In this document: one piece after another, positions 1 through 9,555 of the stretch
How positions within the stretch are numbered: the first letter of the stretch is position 1
Layout of the letters: every line of letters begins with the position of its first letter
Origin: Gammaproteobacteria bacterium
GTDB lineage: Bacteria; Pseudomonadota; Gammaproteobacteria; Steroidobacterales; Steroidobacteraceae
Direction of reading: 5' to 3'
Length of the DNA stretch: 64,000 nt
Assembly: GCA_005878835.1 (NCBI GenBank)
Contig: VBMV01000050.1
Coordinates: 1 to 64,000 of the forward strand
The notes under the pieces: generated by a model
What the model saw: only the letters and a program-made list of their open reading frames with translations
The model's database searches: none
What the model was told of the DNA's origin: nothing
Made by a program: the position numbers and the translations under genes

Positions 1-1
1 T

Positions 2-1789
2 CCGCACAGCGCCGCGGACCTGGGCAAGCTCGATGCCGAGGCCATCCGCCGCGTGCGCGAGGAGGCCTGGCCGGATGCGACGGATGCCGACGAGCTGCAC
101 GATGCGCTGCTGTGGCTCACCTACCTCACCGACGCCGAGGTCGCGCGCGGCGCGGGCTGGACGGACCTGATCGCCCAGCTCGCCGCGCAGCGGCGCGTGA
201 CGCACATCGTTGGCGCGGGCGCCGGAGTCTGGGTCACCGCCGAGCGGCTGCCGCTGTTTGCCGCACTCTTCCCCGCGGCGCGTCCGGAGCCGGCGGTGAC
301 GACGCCCGCGGGTCGCACGCAGAGCGTGAGCAGCGAAGCCGCGCTCGTCGAGGCGGCGCGCGGGCGGCTCGAGGGTTTGGGGCCGACGACTGCCGCCGCA
401 CTCGCCGCGGAGCTTGCCATGCCGACCTCGCGCATCGAGACGGCGCTCGCAGCGCTGCAGGCGGAGGGCTTTGCGATGCGCGGCGCGTTCACGGACACGC
501 CGCCCCCGGAAGGCGAGTGGTGCGAGAGGCGGCTGCTCGCGCGCATCCACGGCTACACCGTCAAGCGGCTGCGCGCCGAGATCGAGCCCATCGAGGCGCG
601 CGACTTCGTGCGCTTCCTCCTCGACTGGCAGCGCGTCACGCTCAGCGGTCGCATGGAGGGTCCCGATGCGGTGGGCGCGGTGCTCGCGCAGCTCGAGGGC
701 TTCGAGGCGCCGGCGAGCGCCTGGGAGACGGAGATCCTGCCCGCGCGCATCGGCGAGTACGAGCCCGCCTGGCTCGATGAGCAGTGCCTCGCCGGGCGCT
801 TCGTGTGGACGCGCCTCGCCGCGCGCCGGGCGGAGCCCGGCCGGGGCGCCTCTCCGGTGCGCTCGACACCGATCGTGCTGCTCGCGCGGCGAAACTTGCT
901 GCTCTGGTCGTCGCTCGCCGGTCCCGTCGAGGTCCAGAATCTCTCGCCGCCCGCGCAGCGCGTGGCGGAATATCTCTCATCCCACGGCGCCTCGTTCTTC
1001 GATGAGATCGCACCTGGGAGCTCGCTCCTGCCCTCGCAGGCCGAGGAGGCCCTCGGCGAGCTCGTGGCGCTCGGCCTGGTCAATTCCGACAGCTTCGCGG
1101 GGCTGCGCGCGCTGCTGCTTCCCGCCGACCGCCGCAGACCCGCCATGGGCGCTCGCCGGCCGCGGCGCATCGCGCTGTTCGGGATGGACGCCGCGGGACG
1201 CTGGTCGCGCATCGCACGCCCCGCGGCGGCCGTGGGCGCTGCTGCCGCAAGTCCCGCCCCGGCCGCGGGTGATCAGGACGCCGCAGCACGCGAGCGAGCA
1301 CTCGGCGAGGAGACCGTCGAGCACCTGGTGCGGACGCTCCTGCGCCGCTGGGGAGTGGTGTTCTGGCGACTGTTGGCGCGCGAGGCCGATTGGCTGCCGC
1401 CGTGGCGCGATCTGCTGATGTGCTGCCGGCGCCTCGAGGCGCGGGGCGAGATTCGCGGCGGGCGCTTCGTCGCGGGCTTCACCGGCGAGCAGTACGCCGC
1501 GCCCGAGGCGATCGCCTTGCTGCGCGAGGCGCGCCGCAAGCCGCGCGAGGGGCACTACGTGTCGCTCTCGGGCGCCGACCCGTTGAACCTGGTCGGCATC
1601 CTCACGCCGGGTGCGCGGCTGCCTTCACTGAGCGGTAACCGCCTGCTGTATCGCGATGGCGTGCCGATCGCGCTCCTGGCGGGGGGCGAGGTGAGCTTCC
1701 TGGAGGAGCTGCCCGCGCCGCAGCAGTGGGAAGCGCGCAACCTGCTGCTGCGCCGGCAGGTGCCGGCCCAGCTCGCCCCTCTCGCCTGA
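2..1789 (+). CDS. lhr: Lhr-family large ATP-dependent helicase, C-terminal part (5' truncated by window edge)
   Basis: Frame is open from the window start (PHSAADLGKLDAEAIRRVREEAWPDATDADELHDALLWL...). C-terminal region with GYTVKRLRAEIEPIEARDFVRFLLDWQ and LNLVGILTPG..R..LSGNRLLYRDGVPIAL is typical of the Lhr C-terminal half. Confidence 0.85.
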   Translation, partial: PHSAADLGKLDAEAIRRVREEAWPDATDADELHDALLWLTYLTDAEVARGAGWTDLIAQLAAQRRVTHIVGAGAGVWVTAERLPLFAALFPAARPEPAVTTPAGRTQSVSSEAALVEAARGRLEGLGPTTAAALAAELAMPTSRIETALAALQAEGFAMRGAFTDTPPPEGEWCERRLLARIHGYTVKRLRAEIEPIEARDFVRFLLDWQRVTLSGRMEGPDAVGAVLAQLEGFEAPASAWETEILPARIGEYEPAWLDEQCLAGRFVWTRLAARRAEPGRGASPVRSTPIVLLARRNLLLWSSLAGPVEVQNLSPPAQRVAEYLSSHGASFFDEIAPGSSLLPSQAEEALGELVALGLVNSDSFAGLRALLLPADRRRPAMGARRPRRIALFGMDAAGRWSRIARPAAAVGAAAASPAPAAGDQDAAARERALGEETVEHLVRTLLRRWGVVFWRLLAREADWLPPWRDLLMCCRRLEARGEIRGGRFVAGFTGEQYAAPEAIALLREARRKPREGHYVSLSGADPLNLVGILTPGARLPSLSGNRLLYRDGVPIALLAGGEVSFLEELPAPQQWEARNLLLRRQVPAQLAPLA

Positions 1790-1797
1790 GCCGGCGG

Positions 1798-2337
1798 TCA
1801 GGTCCTCTTGTGCGCCTCCTGCCACTTCCTGACGGCGGCCATGGTGTTCTCGACATGCTGGTCGGGCTTCATGGCCGTGTAGGAGTAGATGATCACGCCC
1901 GTGGGGGCGATCACGTAGGAAGTGCGGTTGGCGTACTCAGGGTGATCGGCGAGCACGGAGTCGTAGGATTTCATGATCGAGCCGTCCCCGTCGGAGGCCA
2001 CCGGGAACTTGTTCTCGCACTTCTGGACCGAGAACTCGTCGAGCTTCGCGATCGGGTCGTGCGACACGCCCACCACGGTGGCGCCCAGCGCCTTGAACTG
2101 AGCGGCCGCTTCGGCGAACTTGTGCGCCTCGATGTTGCATCCTGGCGTGAAAGCCGCCGGGTAGAAATACAGCACCACCGGTCCCTTCTTCAGGGCATCG
2201 GCCAGCGAGAACCGGAACTCCTTGCCCGCGAGCGATGCCACCGTGCTGAAATCCGGTGCCTTCGCGCCGTCGGGCAGCGCGGCATACAGCGGAAGCGCAA
2301 CCAGTATGGTGAGTGCCCCTGCGAAATAGCGTCGCAT
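1798..2337 (-). CDS. Peroxiredoxin (AhpC/TSA/BCP type) with N-terminal signal peptide
   Basis: MRRYFAGALTILVALPLYAALPDGAKAPDF signal sequence followed by a thioredoxin-fold peroxidase motif VVLYFYPAAFTPGCNIEAHKF. Confidence 0.88.
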   Translation of the reverse strand: MRRYFAGALTILVALPLYAALPDGAKAPDFSTVASLAGKEFRFSLADALKKGPVVLYFYPAAFTPGCNIEAHKFAEAAAQFKALGATVVGVSHDPIAKLDEFSVQKCENKFPVASDGDGSIMKSYDSVLADHPEYANRTSYVIAPTGVIIYSYTAMKPDQHVENTMAAVRKWQEAHKRT

Positions 2338-2373
2338 GATCGTCTCCCGTATCGATGAGGCGAAGGGCGGCCA

Positions 2374-3567
2374 TCATCGGCCAAGGCGGCCGGGCACGCC
2401 AGTCTCGTCGTGGCGCGGGCGTTCCGGCGCATAGCCGACCAACTCGACATAGCCGCGCCCGGCGATGCTGCGCCCGGCGCGCGCTCCGCTGACATCCACC
2501 GCGCCCTCCCAGTAATCGGGCGTGGTCCTGAGCTCCTGATCGGCAAGCACGGGACGTACGTTCAGCTCGAGCGCGAGCGCGGGCACGCGCAGGCGCCAGA
2601 GCGCCGGGTAGCGGGTCCCCTGCGCGTTGCTCCAGTGATCTGTGACCTCGATGCTCACCTCTTCATTGGACAATGGGCGGGAGCGACCGGCCGCCTCCAC
2701 CCAGGTTCCGGCGCTGTGCGGATCGCGGGTGTCGTCCCGATCGCGCAGTGCGTAGAACATCAGCGCCGTGCCGTCGTTCAGCTGCAACGCGAACCAGTCC
2801 CAACCCACCTCCGGCGCGCTCAAGCCCCCGCTGCCCCACTCGCGATCGAGCCATGCCAGGCCCTGAAGCCCAAGCGGATGACCCTCGCGGATCAGGCGCC
2901 CGCGCACGCTGAGGCGCGGAATCGAGTAGTAGTAAGTCGCATCGCCCGGCTCGCCCGACTTGCGACTCAATCCCGCCTCGCCGTTCAGGACCGGCGGCGC
3001 CTGCGCCTGCAGCGTGAGCTCGAGCTCATATCCGGGCTGCGCGGCCCGCAGCCGCCACGGGGCAGCGAAAACGGCCTCAGCGGCGCCCTCGAGCGACCAG
3101 TCGTCGATCCACACGTGCAACGGTGCCGCCTGCGCACCCGCAAGGCCCAGCGCCGCGCGCGAGAGCTTGCGCGCGAAGCGGAAGCGCCGGCGCTGAACGT
3201 CGGCGATCGCGAAATGCGCCATGTAGATCTCGCGCGTGCGCCAGGCGGAGGCCGCCGCGGGCTCGGGTGCGAGCGCCGCTCCGGGCTGCAGGGCAAAGCG
3301 GAAGAACGTCAGCTCAAATCCCACGCGCTCCCCGGACGCGGCGTCCAGATTGCCGCTGACATACCACCACTCCTGCCGGAACTGCGGATGTGGTCCGTGA
3401 TCGCGCGGAAACGCGAAGGTCCAGGGCGCCAGCGCCTGCGCAAAGCCCGCCGGCGCGAGGCCGGCGCCTGGGCGCAGCTGCGCGGGGGGCGGCGCCGCGC
3501 TCATCGCGCACGCTGCCGCGCCCGCGAGCGCCAGCCGGATCACCGCCCGCGTGCGGCTGCGGCGCAT
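2374..3567 (-). CDS. AttH / carotenoid 1,2-hydratase-like lipocalin-type exported protein
   Basis: MRRSRTRAVIRLALAGAAACAMSA signal peptide; FPRDHGPHPQFRQEWWYVSGNL and WLDREWGSG..VGWDWFALQLNDGTALMFYALRD are family hallmarks. Start chosen at 3567, overlapping the FtsX stop (ATGA). Confidence 0.85.
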   Translation of the reverse strand: MRRSRTRAVIRLALAGAAACAMSAAPPPAQLRPGAGLAPAGFAQALAPWTFAFPRDHGPHPQFRQEWWYVSGNLDAASGERVGFELTFFRFALQPGAALAPEPAAASAWRTREIYMAHFAIADVQRRRFRFARKLSRAALGLAGAQAAPLHVWIDDWSLEGAAEAVFAAPWRLRAAQPGYELELTLQAQAPPVLNGEAGLSRKSGEPGDATYYYSIPRLSVRGRLIREGHPLGLQGLAWLDREWGSGGLSAPEVGWDWFALQLNDGTALMFYALRDRDDTRDPHSAGTWVEAAGRSRPLSNEEVSIEVTDHWSNAQGTRYPALWRLRVPALALELNVRPVLADQELRTTPDYWEGAVDVSGARAGRSIAGRGYVELVGYAPERPRHDETGVPGRLGR

Positions 3568-6107
3568 CACTCCTCCCGCAGACCCTGCGCGAGCGGCGCC
3601 CGCGCGCTGCGCCACGCCGGGTACACACCGGCCGCCAGCGCCGCGCCGAGCGCGAGCCACAGGGCATCGGTGAACTGTGCCGGCGTCAGGTGCAGGTCGA
3701 TCTGCCAGCCGAAGGCCCGGCGGTTGATGACGCCGGTCAGCACCAGCGCGGTCAGCAGTCCCGCCGGGATAGCGGCGGCGAGCGCCGCGACGCCCATGAA
3801 AGTGGTCTGCGCCAGCACCAGCAGCGCGGTGCCCCGTGGAGTCAGGCCGAGCGAGCGCAGGATCGCCAGCTCCCGCGACCGTTCCAGTTCCCACGCCAGC
3901 AGCGCACTCACCAGGGCCACCGCGGCCACGCCCGCGGCGAGCCAGTACAGCACCCGCGTAATCACGAAGGTGCGCTCGAAAATGCCCATCGACAGCGCGC
4001 GAATGTCGGCGTTGGAGCGGATGAGGAGCGCCTGCCGGCCGCCCGCGGCCGCGCGCAATTCCCCTACCGCCCGCCGCGCCTCGACCCCGGGTGCCAGATA
4101 GATGCCGAGCCCGCTGATGGCCTCATCGGCCCACAGGCGCTGGTAAGTCCCAAGGCTCATGAGCACCTCGCCGCGGTCGTTACCGTATTCGCGGTAGACG
4201 CCCGCCACCGCAAACGCCCGCGGCCCGGCAGCGGTCGTGAGCGTGAGGGTGTCATGAGGCGCGAGACCCAGCCGCCAGGCGAGCGGCTCGGAAACCAGGA
4301 TCGCGCCGCGCGCAAACTGCGGCCACGCGTGCGCCGCGTCTCCTTGCGTGAACTGCAGCGCCGCGTAGCTGGCATGCGCGAGTCTGACGGCGTTCAGATC
4401 CAGCGCGCCGCGCGGCGATGCGACCTCCACCCGGCGGCTCTCGCTGTGATCACGGATCCCGGGTGTCGCGAGCAGCGCGCGGATGACGGCCGGGTCGAGC
4501 CGGCGTTGCGACGCTTCCGCCGGGCCCGGAGCGCTGACGTAGACGTCCGCGCGCAGGGTGTGAATGAGCCACTCGCGCAGTGATTCGCGGAAGCTCTCCA
4601 CCATGATGGCGACCCCGATCATGGCGGTGAGCGCCATGCCGAGCGCGGCGCTGGCCACGCCCGTGCGGCTGAGTGAGGCCGCGATGTCGCCGCAGGCGAG
4701 CCGCGCCACCGGGCTCAGGCGCGCGCCGAGCCGCGCCGCCGCCTGTGCCAGCACGCGCAGCGCCGCCGGCGTGACCGCCGCCACACTCAGCAGCAACATG
4801 AACAGCGTGGCGAACCCGGCCAGCAGGCTCCGTCCGGAGACCCACGCGATGAGGCCCGCCCCCACCGCCAGCAGTGCGCTGACGGCGGCCAGGGCGCGCG
4901 CCACCCGTACCGCCCGCGTTTCGAGCACCGAACGCGCCAGTCCCAGCTGCGGTGCGCTCGCGGCCACCTCGAGCGCCGGCAGCAACGCCGCGGCGAGCGC
5001 GGTCGCCGGCCCGGCGCACAGCGCCGCGACGACGCCGCTCACGGGTACGGTGACCTGGTTCACGGTGACCACGAAATACAGGTCATTGATGGTTTGTGAA
5101 ACGAGTCCCACCAGGCCCCGTCCGAGCGCCACTCCCAGCAGCACTCCGCACAGCGAGCCGACGACGCCCAGCACCGCCGCTTCGCCGAGCACGACGGCGA
5201 GCACCTCGCCGCGGGTAGCGCCGAGCGCCCGCAGCACGGCGAGGGTGGCGCGGCGCTGCAGCACCGCAAAGCTCACTGCCCCGTAGATGAGAAACGCGCC
5301 CACCAGCAGTGCCAACAGGCTCATGGCCTTCAGGTTGGTCGTGAACGCGTCCGTCATGGCGAAGGTCTCGCGCGCCTGGGCGCGCGTCGCGTGCAGCTCG
5401 AGATCCGCAGGCAGGTGCGCGCGCAGCCACGCGAGCGCGGCGTCGGGCGCGCCCCCGGCAACGCGCACGTCGATGCGCGACAGGCGGCCGACCGCTCCGA
5501 GCCATTCCTGTGCCTGCGCGATGTCCGTGAGCAGCGCCGCGTCGAGCCCCGGGCCAGCGTCGGCGATCCGGCCGATGAGCGTGGCGCGCTGCCGCACGCC
5601 GCCGACGGTCACGTCAAAGCGCCCGTTCAGGCCCAGCTCTTGCGCGGCCGCCGCGCTCATGACCACGGCGCCCGGCTCGGTGAGCCAGCGGCGCAATCCC
5701 TCGACACCGTCAGTCGCCGGGTCGGGCGCTGCGGCGACCCGCCCCTCGCCCGCGAGCTCCGCGGCGGCGAACGGGTCGACGCCGATCAGTTGCATGGTGC
5801 GCTCACCCACCGTGACGTACCCCGTCACCAGCGGCGCGAACCGCAGCGGCACGCCCGCGGCGGCCTGCGTACGCAGCTGCGCGTACAGCCGTTCATCGAT
5901 CCCGCGCGGACCGCCCGTGATCTGATGGGTGGCGGCGCCGTTGACCGCCTGCAGGGACAGCTCGAAGGCGCGCTGCGAGCTTGCCGTGGCCACGTCCACC
6001 GCCACGATCGTGCCCACTCCCAGTGTCAGCCCGATGAGCGCCAGCGCCAGTTGGGCCGGATGGCGCAGCAGATGTCGCACGCTGGCTGCACGCAGGGTCG
6101 GCATCAT
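3567..6107 (-). CDS. ABC transporter permease, FtsX/MacB family (846 aa)
   Basis: Two FtsX-like membrane modules (LLVGAFLIYGAVSFAVLQRRATLAVLRALGATRGEV and ELERSRELAILRSLGLTPRGTALL). Confidence 0.9.
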   Translation of the reverse strand: MMPTLRAASVRHLLRHPAQLALALIGLTLGVGTIVAVDVATASSQRAFELSLQAVNGAATHQITGGPRGIDERLYAQLRTQAAAGVPLRFAPLVTGYVTVGERTMQLIGVDPFAAAELAGEGRVAAAPDPATDGVEGLRRWLTEPGAVVMSAAAAQELGLNGRFDVTVGGVRQRATLIGRIADAGPGLDAALLTDIAQAQEWLGAVGRLSRIDVRVAGGAPDAALAWLRAHLPADLELHATRAQARETFAMTDAFTTNLKAMSLLALLVGAFLIYGAVSFAVLQRRATLAVLRALGATRGEVLAVVLGEAAVLGVVGSLCGVLLGVALGRGLVGLVSQTINDLYFVVTVNQVTVPVSGVVAALCAGPATALAAALLPALEVAASAPQLGLARSVLETRAVRVARALAAVSALLAVGAGLIAWVSGRSLLAGFATLFMLLLSVAAVTPAALRVLAQAAARLGARLSPVARLACGDIAASLSRTGVASAALGMALTAMIGVAIMVESFRESLREWLIHTLRADVYVSAPGPAEASQRRLDPAVIRALLATPGIRDHSESRRVEVASPRGALDLNAVRLAHASYAALQFTQGDAAHAWPQFARGAILVSEPLAWRLGLAPHDTLTLTTAAGPRAFAVAGVYREYGNDRGEVLMSLGTYQRLWADEAISGLGIYLAPGVEARRAVGELRAAAGGRQALLIRSNADIRALSMGIFERTFVITRVLYWLAAGVAAVALVSALLAWELERSRELAILRSLGLTPRGTALLVLAQTTFMGVAALAAAIPAGLLTALVLTGVINRRAFGWQIDLHLTPAQFTDALWLALGAALAAGVYPAWRSARAPLAQGLREE

Positions 6108-6769
6108 GAGTGCAGCCGGCCCTCGCGCAGTTCGAGCACGCGATCCGCCAGATGAGACACGGCGACGTCGTGCGTCACGATCACGACGGTCGTGCCGCGC
6201 GCGCGGGTGAGCGACAACAGCACCGCCAGCACCTCGCCCGCGGTCTGTTCGTCGAGGTTACCGGTGGGCTCATCGGCCAGCAGCAGCCCGGGCCGGTGCA
6301 CCAGCGCGCGCGCGATCGCCACCCGCTGCTGCTCGCCGCCGGAGAGCTGGTCCACCGCGCTGTGCGCCCGCTCGCGCAGACCCACGTCCGCGAGCGCCGC
6401 GAGGCTGCGCTCGCGCGCCTGTGCCCCGCGTGCGCCGTTGAGTTCGAGCACCAGGCGCACGTTCTCTTCGACATCGAGCGTCGGGATCAGGTTGAAGAAC
6501 TGGTAGACGAAGCCGATGTGGGCGCGGCGGAACAGGGTGCGGGCGGGCTCGCCCATGGCCGTCACGTCACGGCCGTCGATCTCCACGGTGCCACGCTCGG
6601 CACGGTCGATGCCGCTGATGAGATTGAGGAGCGTGGATTTGCCCGAGCCGCTGCGTCCGGTGACCGCGACCGTCTCGCCGCACCTTAGCTGCGCGTCGGC
6701 TCCATCGAGCACCTGGTGCACGCGCCCGCCCTCGCGGAAGCTGCGGGAAAGACTGCGAACGATGAGCAT
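6104..6769 (-). CDS. ABC transporter ATP-binding protein, LolD/MacB-like
   Basis: Walker [10 protein letters not shown], signature [15 protein letters not shown], Walker [13 protein letters not shown]. Start [11 protein letters not shown] at 6769. Confidence 0.92.
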   Translation of the reverse strand: MLIVRSLSRSFREGGRVHQVLDGADAQLRCGETVAVTGRSGSGKSTLLNLISGIDRAERGTVEIDGRDVTAMGEPARTLFRRAHIGFVYQFFNLIPTLDVEENVRLVLELNGARGAQARERSLAALADVGLRERAHSAVDQLSGGEQQRVAIARALVHRPGLLLADEPTGNLDEQTAGEVLAVLLSLTRARGTTVVIVTHDVAVSHLADRVLELREGRLHS

Positions 6770-6817
6770 ATGCTGCGCATTGTAGAAACATCGCGCCTTT
6801 GGCACTGTAGCGACACC

Positions 6818-7087
6818 ATGTCCGACTCTGAATGGCGCCTGCTTACCACGCTGTCGGATCTGCCCTCCGCGCAGTCGCTGGCCGAGGTGCTCGCGGCCGA
6901 GGGGGTCGTGGCTCGGGTCATGTCGGATGCCGGCGTCCTCGGGCAGGCTGCGCCCTCCCGGATATACGTCGCCGCCCCCCAGTTGCACCGGGCCCGCTGG
7001 CTGCTCTCCCAGGGCACGTTCACGGACGAGGAGCTCGCGTCGCTGTCGGCGGCAGCCCAGCCTGCGAACGAGCCGCCGGACGGCTGA
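6818..7087 (+). CDS. DUF2007-like small protein (putative signal transducing)
   Basis: MSDSEWRLLTTLSDLPSAQSLAEVLAAEGVVARVMSD...IYVAAPQLHRARWLL matches the DUF2007 pattern. Confidence 0.65.
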   Translation: MSDSEWRLLTTLSDLPSAQSLAEVLAAEGVVARVMSDAGVLGQAAPSRIYVAAPQLHRARWLLSQGTFTDEELASLSAAAQPANEPPDG

Positions 7088-7191
7088 CGGCAAAAAGTGC
7101 AGCGCGCAGGCCTGCAATCAGCCACACTCCCGACCCGCTGCGGTTCCCAAGCCGTGCCGTGCACGGCCCGCATGCCTGTGAAGGGTACCCC

Positions 7192-8034
7192 ATGACACTG
7201 CCAGCGCCGCGCCGCGCCCGCACATTCCTTCTCGTCAGCACCGCCGCCGCCGTCGCGCTTGCCGGCCCGATGCTCGCGGCTGCGCAGCAACCGCCCGCGG
7301 GCGCTGCGCCCTCGTCGGAAACCGCCGCCCCGGCCAAGAAAGCGCCCGCCACGGCCGGCGCCGCCAAGGAGGCGCCCGCAAAGGCCAAAGCCGGCTCCCC
7401 GAGTTACAGCGTCGGCGTGTCGATGGGCGAGCAGCTGCGCGCCAGCGGCATTCCGCCCGAGCTGCTCAACGCGCAGCAGCTCGCGCAGGGCGTCCACGAT
7501 GCGCTCTCCGGCAAGGCCTCGATGACGGACAAGGATCGCGAGAACCTGCGCGGTCTGGTGGACTCCGTCGGCGAATCCAACCACCGCGCGGCGGCCAAGT
7601 TCCTGGCCGAGAACGGCAAGAAACCCGACATCGTCACGACCGCGAGCGGCCTGCAGTACAAGGTGCTCGCCGCCGGCAGCGGCGCATCGCCCAAGCCAAC
7701 CGACGAGGTCACGGTGAACTACCGGGGCACGCTGATAAGTGGGACCGAGTTCGACAGCAGCTACAAGCGCGGGCAGCCGGCGAACTTCCAGCTCAACCGC
7801 GTCATCCCCGGCTGGACCGAGGCGCTGGGTCTGATGAAGCCGGGCGCCAAGTGGCAACTCTTCATCCCACCGCAACTCGGGTACGACCTGCGCTCCGCGC
7901 CGCCCATTCCGCCCGGCTCGCTGCTGATCTTCGAAGTCGAGCTGCTGAGCGTCAAGGCGGCCCCGAGCACGGCGCAGTCCGGGGCGCCGGCGCCACCTGC
8001 GACGCCGCCGGCGGAGAAACCCGCGGCCAAGTGA
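7192..8034 (+). CDS. FKBP-type peptidyl-prolyl cis-trans isomerase, exported
   Basis: Signal peptide, FKBP N-terminal segment (SYSVGVSMGEQLRASG), catalytic domain VTVNYRGTLISGTEFDSSYKRGQPANFQLNRVIPGWTEALGLMKPGAKWQLFIPPQLGYD. Confidence 0.93.
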   Translation: MTLPAPRRARTFLLVSTAAAVALAGPMLAAAQQPPAGAAPSSETAAPAKKAPATAGAAKEAPAKAKAGSPSYSVGVSMGEQLRASGIPPELLNAQQLAQGVHDALSGKASMTDKDRENLRGLVDSVGESNHRAAAKFLAENGKKPDIVTTASGLQYKVLAAGSGASPKPTDEVTVNYRGTLISGTEFDSSYKRGQPANFQLNRVIPGWTEALGLMKPGAKWQLFIPPQLGYDLRSAPPIPPGSLLIFEVELLSVKAAPSTAQSGAPAPPATPPAEKPAAK

Positions 8035-8063
8035 GCGCCGCGGGGCGCCGCCCTGCGGGAGCT

Positions 8064-8573
8064 TCAGCCGTCGGCGTTCGCGCCGGGATTGAAGCGCATG
8101 GGCTTGGTGACGCCCATGCGCGTGAGTTCGCGCAGCAGGTTCCCGGCGAGCTCCTGGCAGGAGGCGCGCTCGAACAGCGGCGCCGCGGACCAGTCGTAGG
8201 CCCAGGGCTGCGCGCCGCGCAGCGCCTCCGGTTCATCGACGTAGCGCGGGATGACGTGCGCGTGCAGCGCCGGCTCCTGGTTGCCGAAGATCGCGTAGTT
8301 GATGCGCGTGGCTCCGGTCACCTTGAGCAGCGCATCGCCCAGGCGCGACATGTCGGAGAGGAAGGCGATGCGCTCGCGGGCGCCGAGCGCGTTGAGATTC
8401 GGCACCACCGGATCCGGCAGCAGCACCGCGTAGCCGCGCACGAACTGCCGCTCGCCGAACACCGCCCAACCCGAGAACAGGCGCGCGATCACGCGCGGAT
8501 CGCGTCCCTCGCGGGCGGCGATCACCTGCGCGTGGATGGCGGTAAAAGGCTCCGCTGCGACTTCGTTCTTCAT
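8064..8573 (-). CDS. HIT (histidine triad) family protein
   Basis: NYAIFGNQEPALHAHVIPRY (HxHxxP variant of the HIT motif). Confidence 0.75.
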   Translation of the reverse strand: MKNEVAAEPFTAIHAQVIAAREGRDPRVIARLFSGWAVFGERQFVRGYAVLLPDPVVPNLNALGARERIAFLSDMSRLGDALLKVTGATRINYAIFGNQEPALHAHVIPRYVDEPEALRGAQPWAYDWSAAPLFERASCQELAGNLLRELTRMGVTKPMRFNPGANADG

Positions 8574-8923
8574 GGGGCGCCCGGTGAACGGAATACGAAA
8601 TATACCGCACCCAGAATGCACAGGGCCGCCCACAGGTAGTCGAGCTTCAGCGGCTTGTGCATGTACAGCAGGGCGAACGGCACGAACACGCCGAGCGTGA
8701 TCACCTCCTGCAGGATCTTCAGCTGCGGCAGTGACAGCTGCGTGTAGCCGATCCGATTGCCCGGCACCTGCAGCAGATACTCGAAGAAGGCGATGCCCCA
8801 GCTCACCATTGCCGCCAGGTACCACGGCCGGCCGGCGAGATTCTTCAGGTGCGCGTACCAGGCGAACGTCATGAAGACGTTCGAGGCCATGAGCAGCAGG
8901 GTCGCGGAAATGACCGGGTTCAC
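8570..8923 (-). CDS. DMT-family membrane protein (DUF486)
   Basis: MNPVISATLLLMASNVFMTFAWYAHLKNL..PWYLAAMVSWGIAFFEYLLQVPGNRIGYTQLSLPQLKILQEVITLGVF. Confidence 0.9.
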   Translation of the reverse strand: MNPVISATLLLMASNVFMTFAWYAHLKNLAGRPWYLAAMVSWGIAFFEYLLQVPGNRIGYTQLSLPQLKILQEVITLGVFVPFALLYMHKPLKLDYLWAALCILGAVYFVFRSPGAP

Positions 8924-8926
8924 GCA

Positions 8927-9532
8927 TCAGGTCCTGAAGCAGTCGACCCCGAGGTCCCCCAGGGCGGTGAGCGTGCCGTGGTAGCCGCCGTGCACGATAC
9001 CGCGCCAGCCGCGCGCGCGCGCCCCGGCGATGTTGTCCGCCCGGTCGTCGATGAACACCGTGGCCGCCGGCTCGAGGGCAAAGCGCCGCTCGGCCTCGGC
9101 ATAGATGCCGGCGTGCGGCTTCATGACACCCGCGAGGTATGAGGGCAGCGCTCCATGCCCGATGGCGTGCAGGCGATATTCGCGCGACAGATGTGCCCAG
9201 TGCAGGTCGCCGATGTTGGACAGAAGGAACACCCGGTGGCGCTCGCTCAGGCGGTGGGCCAGATCGACCATCGCCGGCTCGAGCTCGAACATGTCCACCC
9301 AATGTGCATGCGTCTCCTCGAGCGACACGGGCTGGCGCGCGAGGCCCGCCAGCCGCTCGAGGAGCTCGCGGCCGGGCAGGCGCCCGCACTCGTGCTCCGG
9401 GAGCCCGATGCGCTCCATCAGCGCGTCGCGCTGGGCCACTTGCGCGCCGTGCGCCTCGAGGTGCCCGAGGATCGGCCGGTAGTTGAGCCGCACGAGCACC
9501 CAGCCGATGTCGAACACGACATTGCGGATCAA
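8927..9532 (-). CDS. HAD-superfamily hydrolase
   Basis: LIRNVVFDIGWVLVRLNYRP ... FLLSNIGDLHW ... GVMKPHAGIYAEAERRF ... VFIDDRADNIAGARARGW. TTG start proposed. Confidence 0.85.
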   Translation of the reverse strand: MIRNVVFDIGWVLVRLNYRPILGHLEAHGAQVAQRDALMERIGLPEHECGRLPGRELLERLAGLARQPVSLEETHAHWVDMFELEPAMVDLAHRLSERHRVFLLSNIGDLHWAHLSREYRLHAIGHGALPSYLAGVMKPHAGIYAEAERRFALEPAATVFIDDRADNIAGARARGWRGIVHGGYHGTLTALGDLGVDCFRT

Positions 9533-9555
9533 GCGCTGCCCCGCGGTATCAGGCG

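Noticed and set aside
2410-4101. 563-aa plus-strand ORF opposite AttH/FtsX genes
   Set aside because: Antisense shadow ORF in high-GC DNA.
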